From Myxocyprinus asiaticus (Eukaryota; Chordata; Actinopteri; Cypriniformes; Catostomidae): a DNA stretch of 64,000 nt. Shown one piece after another: positions 22,991 to 35,158 of the stretch (the first letter of the stretch is position 1; each line of letters starts with the position of its first letter). The stretch lies in contig NC_059373.1 in NCBI RefSeq assembly GCF_019703515.2, positions 11,319,281-11,383,280 on the forward strand, written 5' to 3'. Position numbers and translations under genes: made by a program. Under the pieces are notes generated by a model that searched no databases, was not told where the DNA came from, and saw only the letters and a list, made by a program, of their open reading frames with translations.

Positions 22991-23640
22991 TTAAAGGGTT
23001 AGTTCACCCAAAAATGAAAATTCTCTCATCATTTACTTAAACTCATGGCATCCCAGATGTGTATGACTTTATTTCATCTTCTGAACACAAATGAAGATTT
23101 GTAGAAGAATATCTCAGCTCTGTAGGTCAATACAATGCAAGTGAATAGGTGCCAAAATTTTGAAGCTACAAAATCCACATAAGGACAACATAAAAGTACT
23201 CCAGATAATGATAGGTGTGGGTGAGAAATAGATCAATATTTAAGCCCTTTTTCCTTCACTTTCACTTTCTCTTTCTTCTGTTTTTGGTGATTCACAGTCT
23301 TCGTGCATATCGCCCTCTACTGGGCAGGGAGGAGATTTGGTGATAAAAAATTACAAATATTGATACATTTCTCACCCACACCTATTATATCGTGTCTGAA
23401 CACACAAATTTAACCACAGCAGTCATATGGTTTACTTTTATGCTACCTTTATGTGGATTTTGTAGGTTCAGAATTTTGACACCCATTCACTCGCATTGTA
23501 TGGACCTACTGAGCTGAGATATTTATCTTAAAATCTTTATTTGTGTTCTGCAGAAGAAAGAAAGTCATACACCTTTGGGATGCCAGGACTAAGAGTAAAT
23601 CATGAGAGAATTTTCATTTTTGGGTGAACTGTCCTTTTAA
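22991..23640. mobile_element. MITE family 1 copy
   Basis: TTAAAGGGTTAGTTCACCCA at the left, TTTTGGGTGAACTGTCCTTT then TAA at the right. 650 bp, closely similar in layout to the copy at 14033-14702, including the paired 'ttccttcactttcactt' and 'cgccctctactgggcaggg' motifs. Confidence 0.9.
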
Positions 23641-24548
23641 TAGTTTGAAAAACATAACATATAAGTATCATGTTAATAGATGTTTTTACATAAACTTATG
23701 AGAAGTGATTGCAAACAAAATAAAAAACACTTGCATTCTGTATTAGTTCACTTGTTTATTTAGATTTATTTTATTGTATTTGTATTTATTTATTATTTTA
23801 AAAAACACAACAACAACAGCAACCATTATTATATTGGATAATATTCACATTTCTGAAAAGTACATGCATTTTGTGATACAACAGATGGGTGAAATCTTCA
23901 GTAATATCTCCCTACTGGGAATTGACTAGGTTAGATTAACATGTTAGAAGAATTTCAAGGGAAAATAACTTTGATTAATTTTGAAATGTTTGAAATATTT
24001 TTAAAACATAATTTGGATCTCTGGGACACCAAACTTAAAAGCAGCTAAATTAGTCATATATGAGGTTTAATGCAACATACATATGAAGGTTAATGCAAAA
24101 TCGGCTAGTTTTAAAGCCAATGTGCCATACATTCTTGTATGTACTGTATAAAAAACCTTAACAATCATTTGTTAGACAAAAGAAATAGCTCGACCTATGG
24201 GCTAATGACCAAGATATCTTTTGATCTGGCTCAGACAAGAACTGTTTCCAGGTGACACATGAATGACAGTGTTAGTGGAATCTTCTCTCAGGTCCCTATC
24301 TTCATTTTGGCCCTTGTAATTTAATCACGTCACTTCTCTGGATCATGACCAATGGCATATGAAAACAAAAATAGGCATGAAACATGCTTTACTGAATTGT
24401 AAATGTGTCAAGGAAAAATACATTCAGGTTGTATAGTAATTTTCCACAACTCTTTTGGTCCATCACTTCCTTATCTCACAGTACAAATAGTTAAAAACAA
24501 CATTAGCTTATGTAACATATCGTGACGTGCCTGTGACAATTCACCCCC
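23641..24548. other. intergenic, A/T-rich, nothing recognised
   Basis: No supported gene or element ends. Confidence 0.5.
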
Positions 24549-24549
24549 C

Positions 24550-24621
<72 letters not shown>
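24549..24621. repeat. (CA)n microsatellite
   Basis: About 36 uninterrupted CA units. Confidence 0.97.
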
Positions 24622-24622
<1 letters not shown>

Positions 24623-25327
24623 TTATTTATTTTTTACTCTGTAACATTTGGCAGCTATTTTAACAGCCATATGAGGTTTCTTTATTTCTTTGCAAGAGTA
24701 ATTAACTCATGTGGGACAGCACAGTTGTTCCATTCTGAACATGAGAAAAGCTCTCCTCCTCACCAACTGTGGCTATGGCATACAGACAGCTCTGTATGAA
24801 TAAACCTTATCATGCCAAGGCACTTCATCTTTATTTAGGGGTCTGTTTCCAAGGGAAACCAAGAGAGAGGAGTTCACAACCCAATTAGCTGGTAGAGTGG
24901 CACCACTGGGACAATGTCACGATTGTGTCATAATTGACTGATCCGGATTTTGAGATCATTAATTTGACACAAGAACCCATTGGGATGCACAACATTTTTA
25001 AATGTGTCTTTGCTATTGTAGACTGACAATTGCTATGCAACTAATAAACTATATCCTCCTTGTAAAATGCGTGAAATGAAGACTACTTAAAATTCAAATT
25101 ATGCTTAGTGTGAGGCAAGGCAGGGTAGTGCATTTGGATAGAGACGTTTGGCTCCATTGTTGTGCATTGCTGCCACCTTGTGTTACACAGTTTATACATG
25201 CACTACAATTCTAGAGAGTGGAATCACTATGACATTTTTATGCTTTTGAAACAAATTAATACTTTTATGGTTGTATAAAATTGATCAAATTTACAGTAAA
25301 TACATTTATGTGTTGTTACAAATAACT
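24622..25327. other. intergenic, nothing recognised
   Basis: No supported gene; left flank of the DIRS element. Confidence 0.5.
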
Positions 25328-25849
25328 ATTCTAAGATTGGCTATGGTGTTTAGGCTCCGCCCTTTTAAGCGCGAAGCTGTCTGGTATATAAGTGGGTGCA
25401 GAAACACCATTCCTCAGAATATTCTGACTGAGGACAAAGAGCACATTGCTCGTACCTCAAAACCCTGAGTCTGTAGTGCGGACAGCTTACGCAATGTCTT
25501 GTTCTCTTCATCTCAGGGAAACGAGGAAACATAGGTAACCAAGACTTTCCCTTACAATTCAGTTCAAATACAGTACATGCTTTTTTCTTCAAACTTTCTG
25601 TTCATCAAAGAATACTCCACTTGTGGCCAGGACAGATTTGCAGACCTTAGACATTCTAGAAGTCAGTTTATTAAGATAATTAATCCCATGTTCCCTTACG
25701 ATTCAGTTCTATTGACACTGCGTCATGCTGATGCATATGGGAAATTCCTTTTCCGACTACCTAGTTGAAACCCATCTACAATAACGGCAATTCTAAAAAA
25801 GAAAGAAGCAGATCTTATCACATATCCGTCCCCAAGACAGGTTTGCATT

Positions 25850-26640
25850 CGAGGGAACTGCGTATCAATTCAAAGTCCTTCCTTTCTTTCTGTCGCTGGC
25901 TCACTGCACATTCATGAAATGTATCGATGCGGCGCTCGCTCCATTGAAAATGAACTGTGAGTTTTGAATTACCTTGACGATTACTTATTACTAGCCCAAT
26001 CAGAGGAACTACTGAGCAAACACAGAGACTTTCTGCTTTGCCATCTGAAAAATCTGGGTCTGAATGTCAGCTGGGCGAAAAACACACTTTTCTCCAGCCA
26101 GCAAATCTCCTTTTTTAGGAGTTCGTCTCGACTCCGTGGGCATGCGCGCGCACCTCACGAACGAGTGCATACAGACCATTCTTCGGTGTCTGGCTCAATT
26201 CAAACTGGGGAAAACATTACCACTGAAGTTGTTTCAGAGAATGTTGGGTTTTGTTACACATGAGACCTCTCCAGTACTGGCTCAAGCGACACTTTACACA
26301 TCGCGGGTGAATACGCATTGCGGTGACTTGCCTCTGTCTGGATGCTGTAGCACCATGGACAGCGCCGGTCTTCTACCAACAGGGTGTTATTCTGGGTCAA
26401 ATTTTCAGAAGAAAAGTGGTGACCACAGATGCATCCAACATAGGTTGGGGCACGGTGTGTGAAGGATGCCCGACTTTGGGCACCTGAACATCAACCGCCT
26501 AGAGGTACTGGCTGTCTTTCTAGCTATGAGAGCTTTTCATTCCGATATCTTGAATCACCACATTCTGATTAGTTCGGACAACACAACCTCCTTTATTCTG
26601 TCATCAGCAAAGTCCAAGTGGACGTGGAAACAGTTCTGTT
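25850..26640 (+). pseudogene. DIRS reverse transcriptase / RNase H remnant
   Basis: The palm motif lies in MNYLDDYLLLAQSEELL at 25964 (YLDD box with both catalytic Asp). It is followed by KHRDFLLCHLKNLGLNVSWAK and, after a frame change near 26110, LGVRLDSVGMRAHLTNECIQ. RNase H follows with TTDASNIGWGTVCEG (first Asp, about 26424), NINRLEVLAVFLAMRAFHSD (Glu, about 26490) and ISSDNTTSF (Asp, about 26571), in shifting frames. Sequence before about 25850, which should hold fingers and the first palm Asp, is only partly recognisable. At least two frame changes and a stop near 26461 make it non-functional. Confidence 0.85.
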
Positions 26641-26699
26641 AATTGCGCTGAAATGACCCAATCAGTCCTGATTTCCAGAGATGGTAGAAATACTGGATG

Positions 26700-27780
26700 G
26701 GCCTCCATGTGAAATACCGCTGAGCAGAGACCTTCTCTCTCAAACACAAGGCATGATTTGGCATCCCCAGCCAGAACTGTGGAGCCTACACATGTGGCCT
26801 CTGAATGGAGCACAGCGGACGAGCCAGAACTGGCTCAGTCGGGGATGAGCACCATTTTACAGGCTAGAGCACCGTCCACGAGATGCCTCTATGCATTTAA
26901 GTGGAAAGTGTTCACTAACTGATGCATTTCACGCAGCAAAGACCCAGTGAACTGCCCCGTACCTGAAATTCTTATATTTCTTCAAGATCGATTGAACACA
27001 GGACTCACACCATCAATGCTCAAAGTCTATGTAGCGACTATATCTGCGTATCATGCACCTGAAGCCGGCACCTCTATAGGCAAACATAATTTAATCATAA
27101 AGTTCCCTAAGGGAGTGAGGCGACTAAATCCTTGCCCGGCTACTGTCCCGACTTGGGACCTAACTTTGGTCCTAAATGCGCTCACGGGGCCCCTCTTCGA
27201 GCCTCTGGACTCTGCTGAATTGCGTGTGCTTTCTCTTAAGACTTTATTACTGCTGGCTCTGGCCTCAGTAAAATGGGTCGGTGATTTGCAAGCACTGTCA
27301 GTCGACAATTCATGTCTGGAATTTGGTCCGGGTCTTTCAAAAGCCACCACCAAACCAAGGAAAGGCTATGTGCCTAAGGTTTTATCCACACCTTTCAGAG
27401 CTCAGGTGGTTCACCTTCAGGCCTTTTTCCCTCCTCCATTTAATTCGGATGAGGAACAGTCCTTGCATTTGTTATGCCCTGTGCAAGTGCTACACACATA
27501 TGTTGAGCGCACACGCCAGTTCAGACTGTCTGACCAGCACTTTGTGTGCTATGGAGGATGCACAAAAGGAATGTCCGTCTCCAAGCAAAGACTTTCCCAC
27601 TGGATCGTAGATGCAATAGCCCTGACTTACGAGTCGCAGGGTGCGAATAGCCCAGTTGGTGTTAAAGCACACTCAACCTGAGGCATGGCCTCTGCATGGG
27701 CATGGACGAACTGTGTGTCTATACAAGACATATGCTTTGCAGCAGGCTGGTCTTCTCCAAACAAATTTTTTTACGTCTAG
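26700..27780 (+). pseudogene. DIRS tyrosine recombinase, disabled
   Basis: The main open part is 26947-27681 (244 codons from MNCPVPEILIFLQDRLN). It matches the DIRS YR: N-terminal SAM-like helices (SMLKVYVATISAYHAP), then the catalytic domain. In LALASVKWVGDLQAL the first catalytic Arg of the R-H-R-Y tetrad is Trp; the other DIRS copy in this window keeps Arg there. In the second block the reading is KAHST followed by TGA (27679-27681) where the sister copy has Arg (HSTRG). A frame disruption near 27767 (run of T) removes the Tyr-bearing FYNLDV block. All lesions hit the active site region. Confidence 0.88.
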
Positions 27781-28696
27781 GTTTTACAACCTAGACGTAA
27801 CATCTCTCTCTTCGTAAGTCCTCTCTGTCTAGAACGCTTGCTATTTTGTTGGCCAAACATAAACTTATGCCCCCCTTTTTAAATATGGGCTCCCCCATTA
27901 TTTTACATAACCGCCTGCGTTCAGACCGTTGTAATTTCCATAAAGTAAAACCGGCTGTGTTCGTGAAGGAGTTCATTCATACTATATGACTATCATTCAT
28001 ATATCCATTCTAAGTGCTCCCCCCGGCTCACCATGAGGATTATTCACTTGTGGCATACTCATGTCGGTCGCTGTCCTGCAGGACTGCAGCGTCATGTTCT
28101 TTCAAGCATTATGCTTTATCCCTCTCTGGGAGGGTTATGTTGTGTAGTGCGGCGTGATGGGACTCTATTTCCCATATGCGTCAGCATGACGCAATGTCAA
28201 GTGAACTGAATTGTAAGGGAAAGTCTTGGTTACCTATGTTTCCTCGTTTCCCTGAGATGAAGAGAACAAGACATTGCGTAAGCTGTCCGCACTACAGACT
28301 CAGGGTTTTTTGAGGTACGAGCAATGTGCTCTTTGTCCCTCAGTCAGAATATTCTGAGGAATGGTGTTTCTGCACCCACTTATATACCAGACAGCTTCGC
28401 GCTTAAAAGGGCGGAGCCTAAACACCATAGCCAATCTTAGAATTGGTGTTATTATAGAAGGGTTTCAACTTGGTCGTCGGAAAAGGAATTCCCCGTATGC
28501 TTCAGCATGACGCAATATCTCGTTCCCTTCATCTCAGGGAACCGAGGTTACATACGTAGCCAAGACGTTTTCTGTAGCACTTCCTATAGATGCAATACCT
28601 CTTATACCTTTTCTTATAATTTACAATCCATTCTTTGTTATTTTGCCCATGGTACCCTTTTCTTCTTACTTGCCAGTTTCAGATGTGGCTTGTCCT

Positions 28697-29205
28697 TTAA
28701 AGGGATAGTTCCCCCAAAAATGAAAAATCTCTCATTATTTACTCACCCTCATGCCATCCCAGAAGTGTATGACTTTCTTTCTTTTGCAGAACACAAACAA
28801 AGATTATTTCAACCCTGTTGGTTACATTCAATGCAAATGAATGGTGGCCAGAACTTTGAAGTTCCTAAAAACATATAAAGGCAGCATAAAAGTAATGTAT
28901 GTGACTCCAGTGGTTAAATCCATATCTTCAAAAGTGATATGATGGGTGTGGTTGAGAAACAGATCAATACTTTAGTCCTTTTTTACTATAAATATCCACT
29001 TTCATGTTCTTCTTCTTTTATTTTTGGCAGTTCACATTCTTTGTGCATATCGCCACCTAAGGGGCAATGAGGAGAATATACAAGAAGAAAGAAAAGAAAG
29101 TCATATACATCTACACAGAAGAAAGAAAGTCATACACATCTGGGATGGCATGAGGGTGAGTAAATGATGAGAGAATTTTCATTTTGTGGTGAACAATCCC
29201 TTTAA
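28697..29205. mobile_element. MITE family 1 copy
   Basis: TTAAAGGGATAGTTCCCCCA at the left, TTTGTGGTGAACAATCCCTT then TAA at the right. Inserted just outside the DIRS right end. Confidence 0.9.
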
Positions 29206-29513
29206 AACTCTGTCTAAAAAGCCAGCATCCTGGTGTCTTCTCTTCACTGTTGCAGATGAAGTTGATTTTTTTTTTTTTTTTTTTGCGTAATTTTCTGTAA
29301 ATCTGCTGTTTGTACTTTTGTTGTACAAGGTTGTACTTTACTGTTTGAACTAAAGACTCTGATGTACTTCCACTGTACGTACCATCCACTTCTCTTATGT
29401 CCTTGTTAGATCCAGTTTCCTTTCTTCTTTCACAACAGTAGTGCACATTCACACATGGAATGGTCTTCATCTCTGAAAAGAACAATGGACTTATTTTTCT
29501 TTTTGGTCATTTT
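29206..29513. other. spacer, nothing recognised
   Basis: Non-coding; includes a run of about 20 T at 29265-29284. Confidence 0.5.
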
Positions 29514-30020
29514 TTAACCCTCCTATGTGAGCCCTACTTTTGGTCCTCCAGGTAATTTTGTACCAGAAAGAGCAAAGGTGTAACTACTTTGATCTTATTT
29601 AAATATAAATTCCTCAATTTTACCATTAATTTGATATGCAAATAAGCAAATTTATGAAACTTTAGTACAGTACAAACCTACACTTCTATAAGTTGAAACA
29701 TGAAGAATATATGAATGTGACATTTATTGGAGGCAGATTGCTGCCATCTGGTGAATAAAATATAAATAACATGACTTGAAAATCATGTAGTGACAAAGCG
29801 TTGTGCCATGGTGCTGCTACAGAATGAACTGTGAGCAAGGCTCGATGAGGCCACATTTATAACTTATAGCTGTGGGAAAAATGTCTTTGTGTCCATACCA
29901 GAAAGATGCATTGTTTTGTTTGGAAGGTGAGGCACCTGCATCTAAACGTAAACTTTCCCACAGTGGAAAAGGTATACTTTCTTACGTTGGGGTCACTCAG
30001 AATTTGTTCTTTTATATTTG

Positions 30021-30021
30021 T

Positions 30022-30065
<44 letters not shown>

Positions 30066-30072
30066 TGTGTGT
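30021..30072. repeat. (TC)n(TG)n compound microsatellite
   Basis: TC tract 30021-30048 running directly into TG 30049-30072; a second TG tract is at 30119-30145. Confidence 0.95.
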
Positions 30073-30301
30073 TCTACATTCTCCCTTCTGGTTGTGTTAG
30101 TCTCACCCATTTTTTTCTGTGTGTGCGTGTGTGTGTGTGTGTTTGTGTGCATGTTCTGTATTGTGAGTGTGTTATTGTATCACCCCCTCATTTCTAAATG
30201 TGTGTGTTTAGCATTGTGGCTGATTAATTGGTTTTATTTCACAAATTTAAAAAAAAAATGCTCTGTGTTATAGTTTCACCAGTTAATTTTTGTGCATGTG
30301 T

Positions 30302-30303
<2 letters not shown>

Positions 30304-30345
<42 letters not shown>
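30304..30345. repeat. (GT)n microsatellite
   Basis: About 20 uninterrupted GT units within the piggyBac-like element. Confidence 0.95.
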
Positions 30346-30346
<1 letters not shown>

Positions 30347-30719
30347 TGGGTGTGTATGTTTTGCACTTTGGATGTTTTATAGTCTCACCCTTTAACTTGT
30401 GTGTGTGTGTTTTGTGAATTGTGGCTGATTTATTGATTGCATTTGACAGATTAAAAAAAATGCTCTATGTTATGGTCTTTCCCATTCATTTTCAATGGTC
30501 GGTCAATTTTGACTGCGAAGACAAAAGGTGTAACTTTTTTTTTACGACCACTTAGACTTAACGAATCATGGCCACATTTGTATTTTTTATTTTTTTTTTG
30601 TATGTTAAGATGGCAAGTGGAGGAAAAGTCTTGTACCGCTCAGATAAAGGAAACAAATTTTTATTAAATCAGCAAAAGTGATTCCGGTCAAAAATGAACG
30701 AAGACCATAAAAGGGTTAA

Positions 30720-32296
30720 ATCAAATTGCAAGTGTACTCAATACTTCAGAAACTGAAAAAAAGACTATTTCAGCACTTCATGAAGCAGCCCAACTATTTT
30801 CAACTTTACAAAGATAATAAAAGAAATGTCTCTAGTAACAAATTAGCAGATTAGATAATCCCATATATGCGCTTTACAGATATAAATTCATAAATACCTG
30901 TACATCATATTAACCTCAGCCGTCCTGCCATTTACACATGTTTTTAAGCCAAGAGTTCTGTGGAGGAGATGATGGGTTTTCGGTCACCCGTTTAGTCATG
31001 CTGTCATGCAACTTTTGCCCATGTGTAGTGTTTTCACAAGAAGGATCAAAGATTATTCACTGAGTTAAAGATTTGATTATTGGCTGAGAGAACAGACTTG
31101 CTACTAAATCGGTTGTGATGTGTAATACAGTAGGTAGATATTAGGCCTAATCTGTGAATTAACAATATGTATATAACATGAAATCAGACAACCCAAACAA
31201 GACCAATACTGACTGATATACAAAGAACAAAAACAAAAATATCTATATGGTCCAGAAATTAGACATGTAGCAGGTGTTTTATGAGGATATGAAGTAGATT
31301 GTTTCAAATATTCATCTTCACCCTGTAGCTGAACAGCTCTGATAATAATAGCCTAATAGCCATAGTGATCTTGCTTCTTTTCATATCAAACGCCATTATA
31401 ATGTCGAATTAATGATTACATTTTGAAACTAACCTAATTAAATGTATACTTACATTTTGGATATTAAGCAACTCGTGATTTCCAGACACGTGTATAAATG
31501 GGGTTTAACAAAGTTTATTACGTCTCATTCGGCGCTTCATCTCTAAAGGCGAATTAATGAGAGAAAATGTGTTTGTTTTTTTACAGTGGGAATAAAACTA
31601 GCGCTCTGTCCCTTTACGAGAGCACATGCATGTTAAACAGTCTACGCTGCACGGAGAGAGATGATGATGAGACATATGCACGGAGAGACATGGATTTTCT
31701 TTCCTATAGAAAGGAACTGTTGATTTTTTGTGTTCCAATGTGTGGATTACTAATTTTCACCAACATGTAAAAACGAAAAATGTGGGGATTTCGCGCACTG
31801 TGAACACGGAATGTGCGGGGATATTTAAAATGTTGCACAAGGCGTTAAATCCCACTACGAAATTCATTAATTGGGTTTTTTTCCCTGCTAGTTTCTACAC
31901 ATTGGTAATAGCTGCTGCTAAATTGGAAAAGAGCGAGGACAGTGCTAGGAGAGTGCGCTCGGTGTCTGCACGATCTTGTGCGTGCACACGACTGTGCCTT
32001 GGCGCGTCCAATATTATGCATTTGCGCGTCTTTGCGAGATAAATATATAAATATCGCGCTCGCTTCTCGGTTAGAAGACTTGGTTCGCTCCGTGTAATTT
32101 TTGTACTCTCTCGCTTGTTGTTTGTTTGCACTAATGTTATAAATGCAGCACTGGCCCTATCGGGCAAGTGACAGTTCAAGCAACTGGCCCGAATCTTTCT
32201 CACACTGGCCCCGGGCCAACGGGCAGTCCTTATTGTACAGCCCTGCAATAACTTACAACAGGTTAGACCCAGAGAACATCTAACAATAGCAGTTTA
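30720..32296. other. intergenic, partly G+C-rich
   Basis: 30720-31480 is A/T-rich and unremarkable. 31480-32260 has clusters of CpG ('gcgcgtctttgcgag', 'atcgcgctcgcttctcgg') and could be an old transposon or a regulatory block. The minus strand near 32140-32248 encodes a short Cys/Arg-rich stretch that I could not place. No gene is claimed. Confidence 0.4.
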
Positions 32297-33867
32297 CAGG
32301 TGCATCTCAATAAATTAGAATGTCGTGGAAAAGTTCATTTATTTCAGTAATTCAACTCAAATTGTGAAACTCGTGTATTAAATAAATTCAATGCACACAG
32401 ACTGAAGTAGTTTAAGTCTTTGGTTCTTTTAATTGTGATGATTTTGGCTCACATTTAACAAAAACCCACCAATTCACTATCTCAAAAAATTAGAATACAT
32501 CATAAGACCAATAAAAAAACAAATAAAAAAAAAAACAAAACATTTTTAGTGAATTGTTGGCCTTCTGGAAAGTATGTTCATTTACTGTATATGTACTCAA
32601 TACTTGGTAGGGGCTCCTTTTGCTTTAATTACTGCCTCAATTCGGCGTGGCATGGAGGTGATCAGTTTGTGGCACTGCTGAGGTGGTGTGGAAGCCCAGG
32701 TTTCTTTGACAGTGGCCTTCAGCTCATCTGCATTTTTTGGTCTCTTGTTTCTCATTTTCCTCTTGACAATACCCCATAGATTCTCTATGGGGTTCAGGTC
32801 TGGTGAGTTTGCTGGCCAGTCAAGCACACCAACACCATGGTCATTTAACCAACTTTTGGTACTTTTGGCAGTGTGGGCAGGTGCCAAATCCTGCTGGAAA
32901 ATGAAATCAGCATCTTTAAAAAGCTGGTCAGCAGAAGGAAGCATGAAGTGCTCCAAAATTTCTTGGTAAACAGGTGCAGTGACTTTGGTTTTCAAAAAAA
33001 CACAATGGACCAACACCAGCAGATGACATTGCACCCCAAATCATCACAGACTTAACACTGGACTTCAAGCAACTTGGGCTATGAGCTTCTCCACCCTTCC
33101 TCCAGACTCTAGGACCTTGGTTTCCAAATGAAATACAAAACTTGCTCTCATCTGAAAAGAGGACTTTGGACCACTGGGCAACAGTCCAGTTCTTCTTCTC
33201 CTTAGCCCAGGTAAGATGCCTCTGACGTTGTCTGTGGTAACAAGAGGAATACGACAACTGTAGCCAAATTCCTTGACACGTCTGTGTGTGGTGGCTCTTG
33301 ATGCCTTGACCCCAGCCTCAGTCCATTCCTTGTGAAGTTCACCCAAATTCTTGAATCGATTTTGCTTGACAATCCTCATAAGGCTGCGGTTCTCTCGGTT
33401 GGTTGTGCATCTTTTTCTTCCACACTTTTCCCTTCCACTCAACTTCTGTTAACATGCTTGGATACAGCACTCTGTGAACAGCCAGCTTCTTTGGCAATGA
33501 ATGTTTGTGGCTTACCCTCCTTGTGAAGGGTGTCAATGATTGTCTTCTGGACAACTGTCAGATCAGCAGATTGTGTAGCCTAGTGAACCAAACTGAGAGA
33601 CCATTTTGAAGGCTCAGGAAACCTCTTCAGGTGTTTTGAGTTGATTAGCTGATTGGCATGTCACCATATTCTAATTTTTTGAGATAGTAAATTGGTGGGT
33701 TTTTGTTAAATGTGAGCCAAAATCATCACAATTAAAAGAACCAAAGACTTAAACTACTTCAGTCTGTGTGCATTTAATTTATTTAATACACGAGTTTCAC
33801 AATTTGAGTTGAATTACTGAAATAAATGAACTTTTCCATGACATTATAATTTATTGAGATGCACCTG
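32297..33867 (-). mobile_element. Tc1-like transposon C with 201-bp terminal inverted repeats
   Basis: TA at 32295-32296 and 33868-33869. Arms 32297-32497 and 33667-33867 are both 201 bp and differ, by eye, at about four positions. Each arm has an outer 'ctcaataaattagaat' and an inner 'ctcaaaaaattagaat' direct repeat, the IR/DR layout used by Sleeping Beauty-class elements. The close match of the arms suggests recent activity or gene conversion. Confidence 0.95.
32597..33580 (-). pseudogene. Tc1-type transposase, frameshifted (element C)
   Basis: On the minus strand the recognisable order is: HTH segment (LTVVQKTIIDTLHKEG near 33560), GRKRCTTNRENRSLMRIVKQ, NRFKNLGELHKEWTEAGVKA, LTWAKEKKNWTVAQWSKVLF, then the DDE domain with FSDESKF, FQQDLAPAHTA and DLNPIENLWG, ending IEAVIKAKGAPTKY at TGA 32599-32597. 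All three acidic residues are visible. The segments lie in different frames, with breaks near 33440, 33240 and 33010, so no single intact protein is encoded. Confidence 0.88.
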
Positions 33868-34477
33868 TATATCCATGCTGGTTTTTCAATGTTGCGTACC
33901 ATATTTTAGAACTTTTTTTATGCTTTAGATATAGACTAAAAACGCAAATGACCATTTCATTTTTATGACAAAAACCTAAAAGCAAATCATTCTTGCTGTA
34001 ATGCAAAACACCCATTTCAAATCTCAAGACAGAATAAGTAGAATAGAAAGTACTTATTCTTTATGCATCTTGCATGCATCTTCTCATTATGTTGTTGCAT
34101 ATTTTTATTTTTATTTTTTATCAACAGTTATATTTAGGCTATATATTATTTTTCCTTGAATTCAGTGGCTGTCAGCTGGGTTGTAAAACAGGCTCCATAG
34201 TATAAAATGGGTCTTGGAGTTGGCTCTTTAAAGGGTAATTTCCAGGAGAAATAAGTGAAGGTAAAGCAGAGAACCAGTGGCTGCAGTCATGACTCAAGGC
34301 CAGTCATTAGCAGCATGGGTTGACGCTTTCCTTCTTCAAGAGGAGCCCTAAGCGCTGCATAACGAAACTGATGCTCACCAAACACTGCATGCTGAACACC
34401 AAGCTGAAGAGGTGAGAACTATAAAAATATTACCTTAATGGGTATAATAAAATGTAATTGTGAAAATTCCAAAATGT
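33868..34477. other. intergenic, nothing recognised
   Basis: A/T-rich flank between element C and the TA tract. Confidence 0.5.

Positions 34478-34548
<71 letters not shown>
34478..34548. repeat. (TA)n microsatellite
   Basis: About 35 units, one early interruption (atacat). Confidence 0.95.
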
Positions 34549-34551
<3 letters not shown>

Positions 34552-34681
34552 CAAATGCATTTTTTTTGATGGCGCAATTTTTCACACCCAAATTTGTGAA
34601 AACTCCCTCCAAATAATAATAAAAAATCTAATAATTCATAAATAATTCTGTACATGTTTACAATTTTACATAGTCATGACC

Positions 34682-34711
<30 letters not shown>
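34682..34711. repeat. (ATA)10 microsatellite
   Basis: Ten uninterrupted ATA units in an A-rich context. Confidence 0.93.
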
Positions 34712-34714
<3 letters not shown>

Positions 34715-34815
34715 TAACAAATAATAAAAAAAAACAAGTGTCCCAACTTTGTAAATATTTATTCTGATTCATGCAGTAACAAACTATGCTGAACATGCAT
34801 GTGCGATTCAAGCTG

Positions 34816-34867
34816 TGTTATGTTATGTTATGTTATGTTATGTTATGTTATGTTATGTTATGTTATG
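34816..34867. repeat. (TGTTA)10 pentanucleotide repeat
   Basis: About ten perfect TGTTA units. Confidence 0.95.
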
Positions 34868-34954
34868 CGTTAATAGTTTTGGGGGACATTTACGTTGCAT
34901 TAAACATGTTTCAGCAGTCCCAAATATGCCACACCTAAATACGTACATTTTCCG

Positions 34955-35078
34955 GGTTACTGTCGCTCAACTGTTTCAGGGTCATGGGTTGAATTGCCAA
35001 AGTAAGCGCATACTGATATAATGTATACCTTTAATGCACCACTTAAATGCATATCACTTTGGATAAAAGTGCCTGCAA
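34955..35078 (+). repeat. SINE fragment with conserved 'CTTTGGATAAAAGYGYCTGC' tail
   Basis: Contains a B-box region GGTCATGGGTTGAATTGCC, then CATACTGATATAATGTATAC and the tail CACTTTGGATAAAAGTGCCT. This order is that of a common cyprinid tRNA-derived SINE with the conserved vertebrate 3' core. The A-box half is diverged. Confidence 0.75.
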
Positions 35079-35103
35079 AAAATTGTTCAAAGAAAATCTC
35101 AAA

Positions 35104-35107
<4 letters not shown>

Positions 35108-35158
<51 letters not shown>
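35108..35158. repeat. (TG)n microsatellite
   Basis: About 25 units, directly 3' of the SINE tail. Confidence 0.96.

Larger units (their letters stand above)
25328..28571 (+). mobile_element. DIRS1-like retrotransposon, copy 1 (gag and 5' RT deleted)
   Basis: Inverted terminal repeats of about 240 bp: 25329-25565 against 28202-28443, nearly identical apart from a few indels. The outer right end (about 28440-28516) is also complementary to an internal left segment (about 25722-25796, 'gggaaattccttttccgac'). Inverted repeats plus an internally repeated terminal segment are the DIRS hallmark. Coding order is reverse transcriptase, RNase H, tyrosine recombinase. The element is 3.2 kb, with gag and the N-terminal half of RT missing. 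Confidence 0.9.
29514..30719. mobile_element. piggyBac-like non-autonomous element
   Basis: TTAA at both edges (29514-29517 and 30716-30719), with terminal inverted repeat CCCTCCTATG at the left and CATAAAAGGG at the right. TTAA duplication with a CCC-start terminus is characteristic of piggyBac-type elements. The interior has no transposase frame and includes TC/GT microsatellites. Sub-terminal 'ttttggtcctcc' (left) and 'ggtcaaaaatg' (right) extend the pairing loosely. Confidence 0.65.

Noticed and set aside
32140..32260. Minus-strand Cys/Arg-rich segment resembling a transposase zinc finger
   Set aside because: Too short, and no neighbouring domain supports it.
34816..34867. Regularly repeated units that could suggest a CRISPR-like array
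   Set aside because: Simple pentanucleotide repeat without spacers, in an animal genome.
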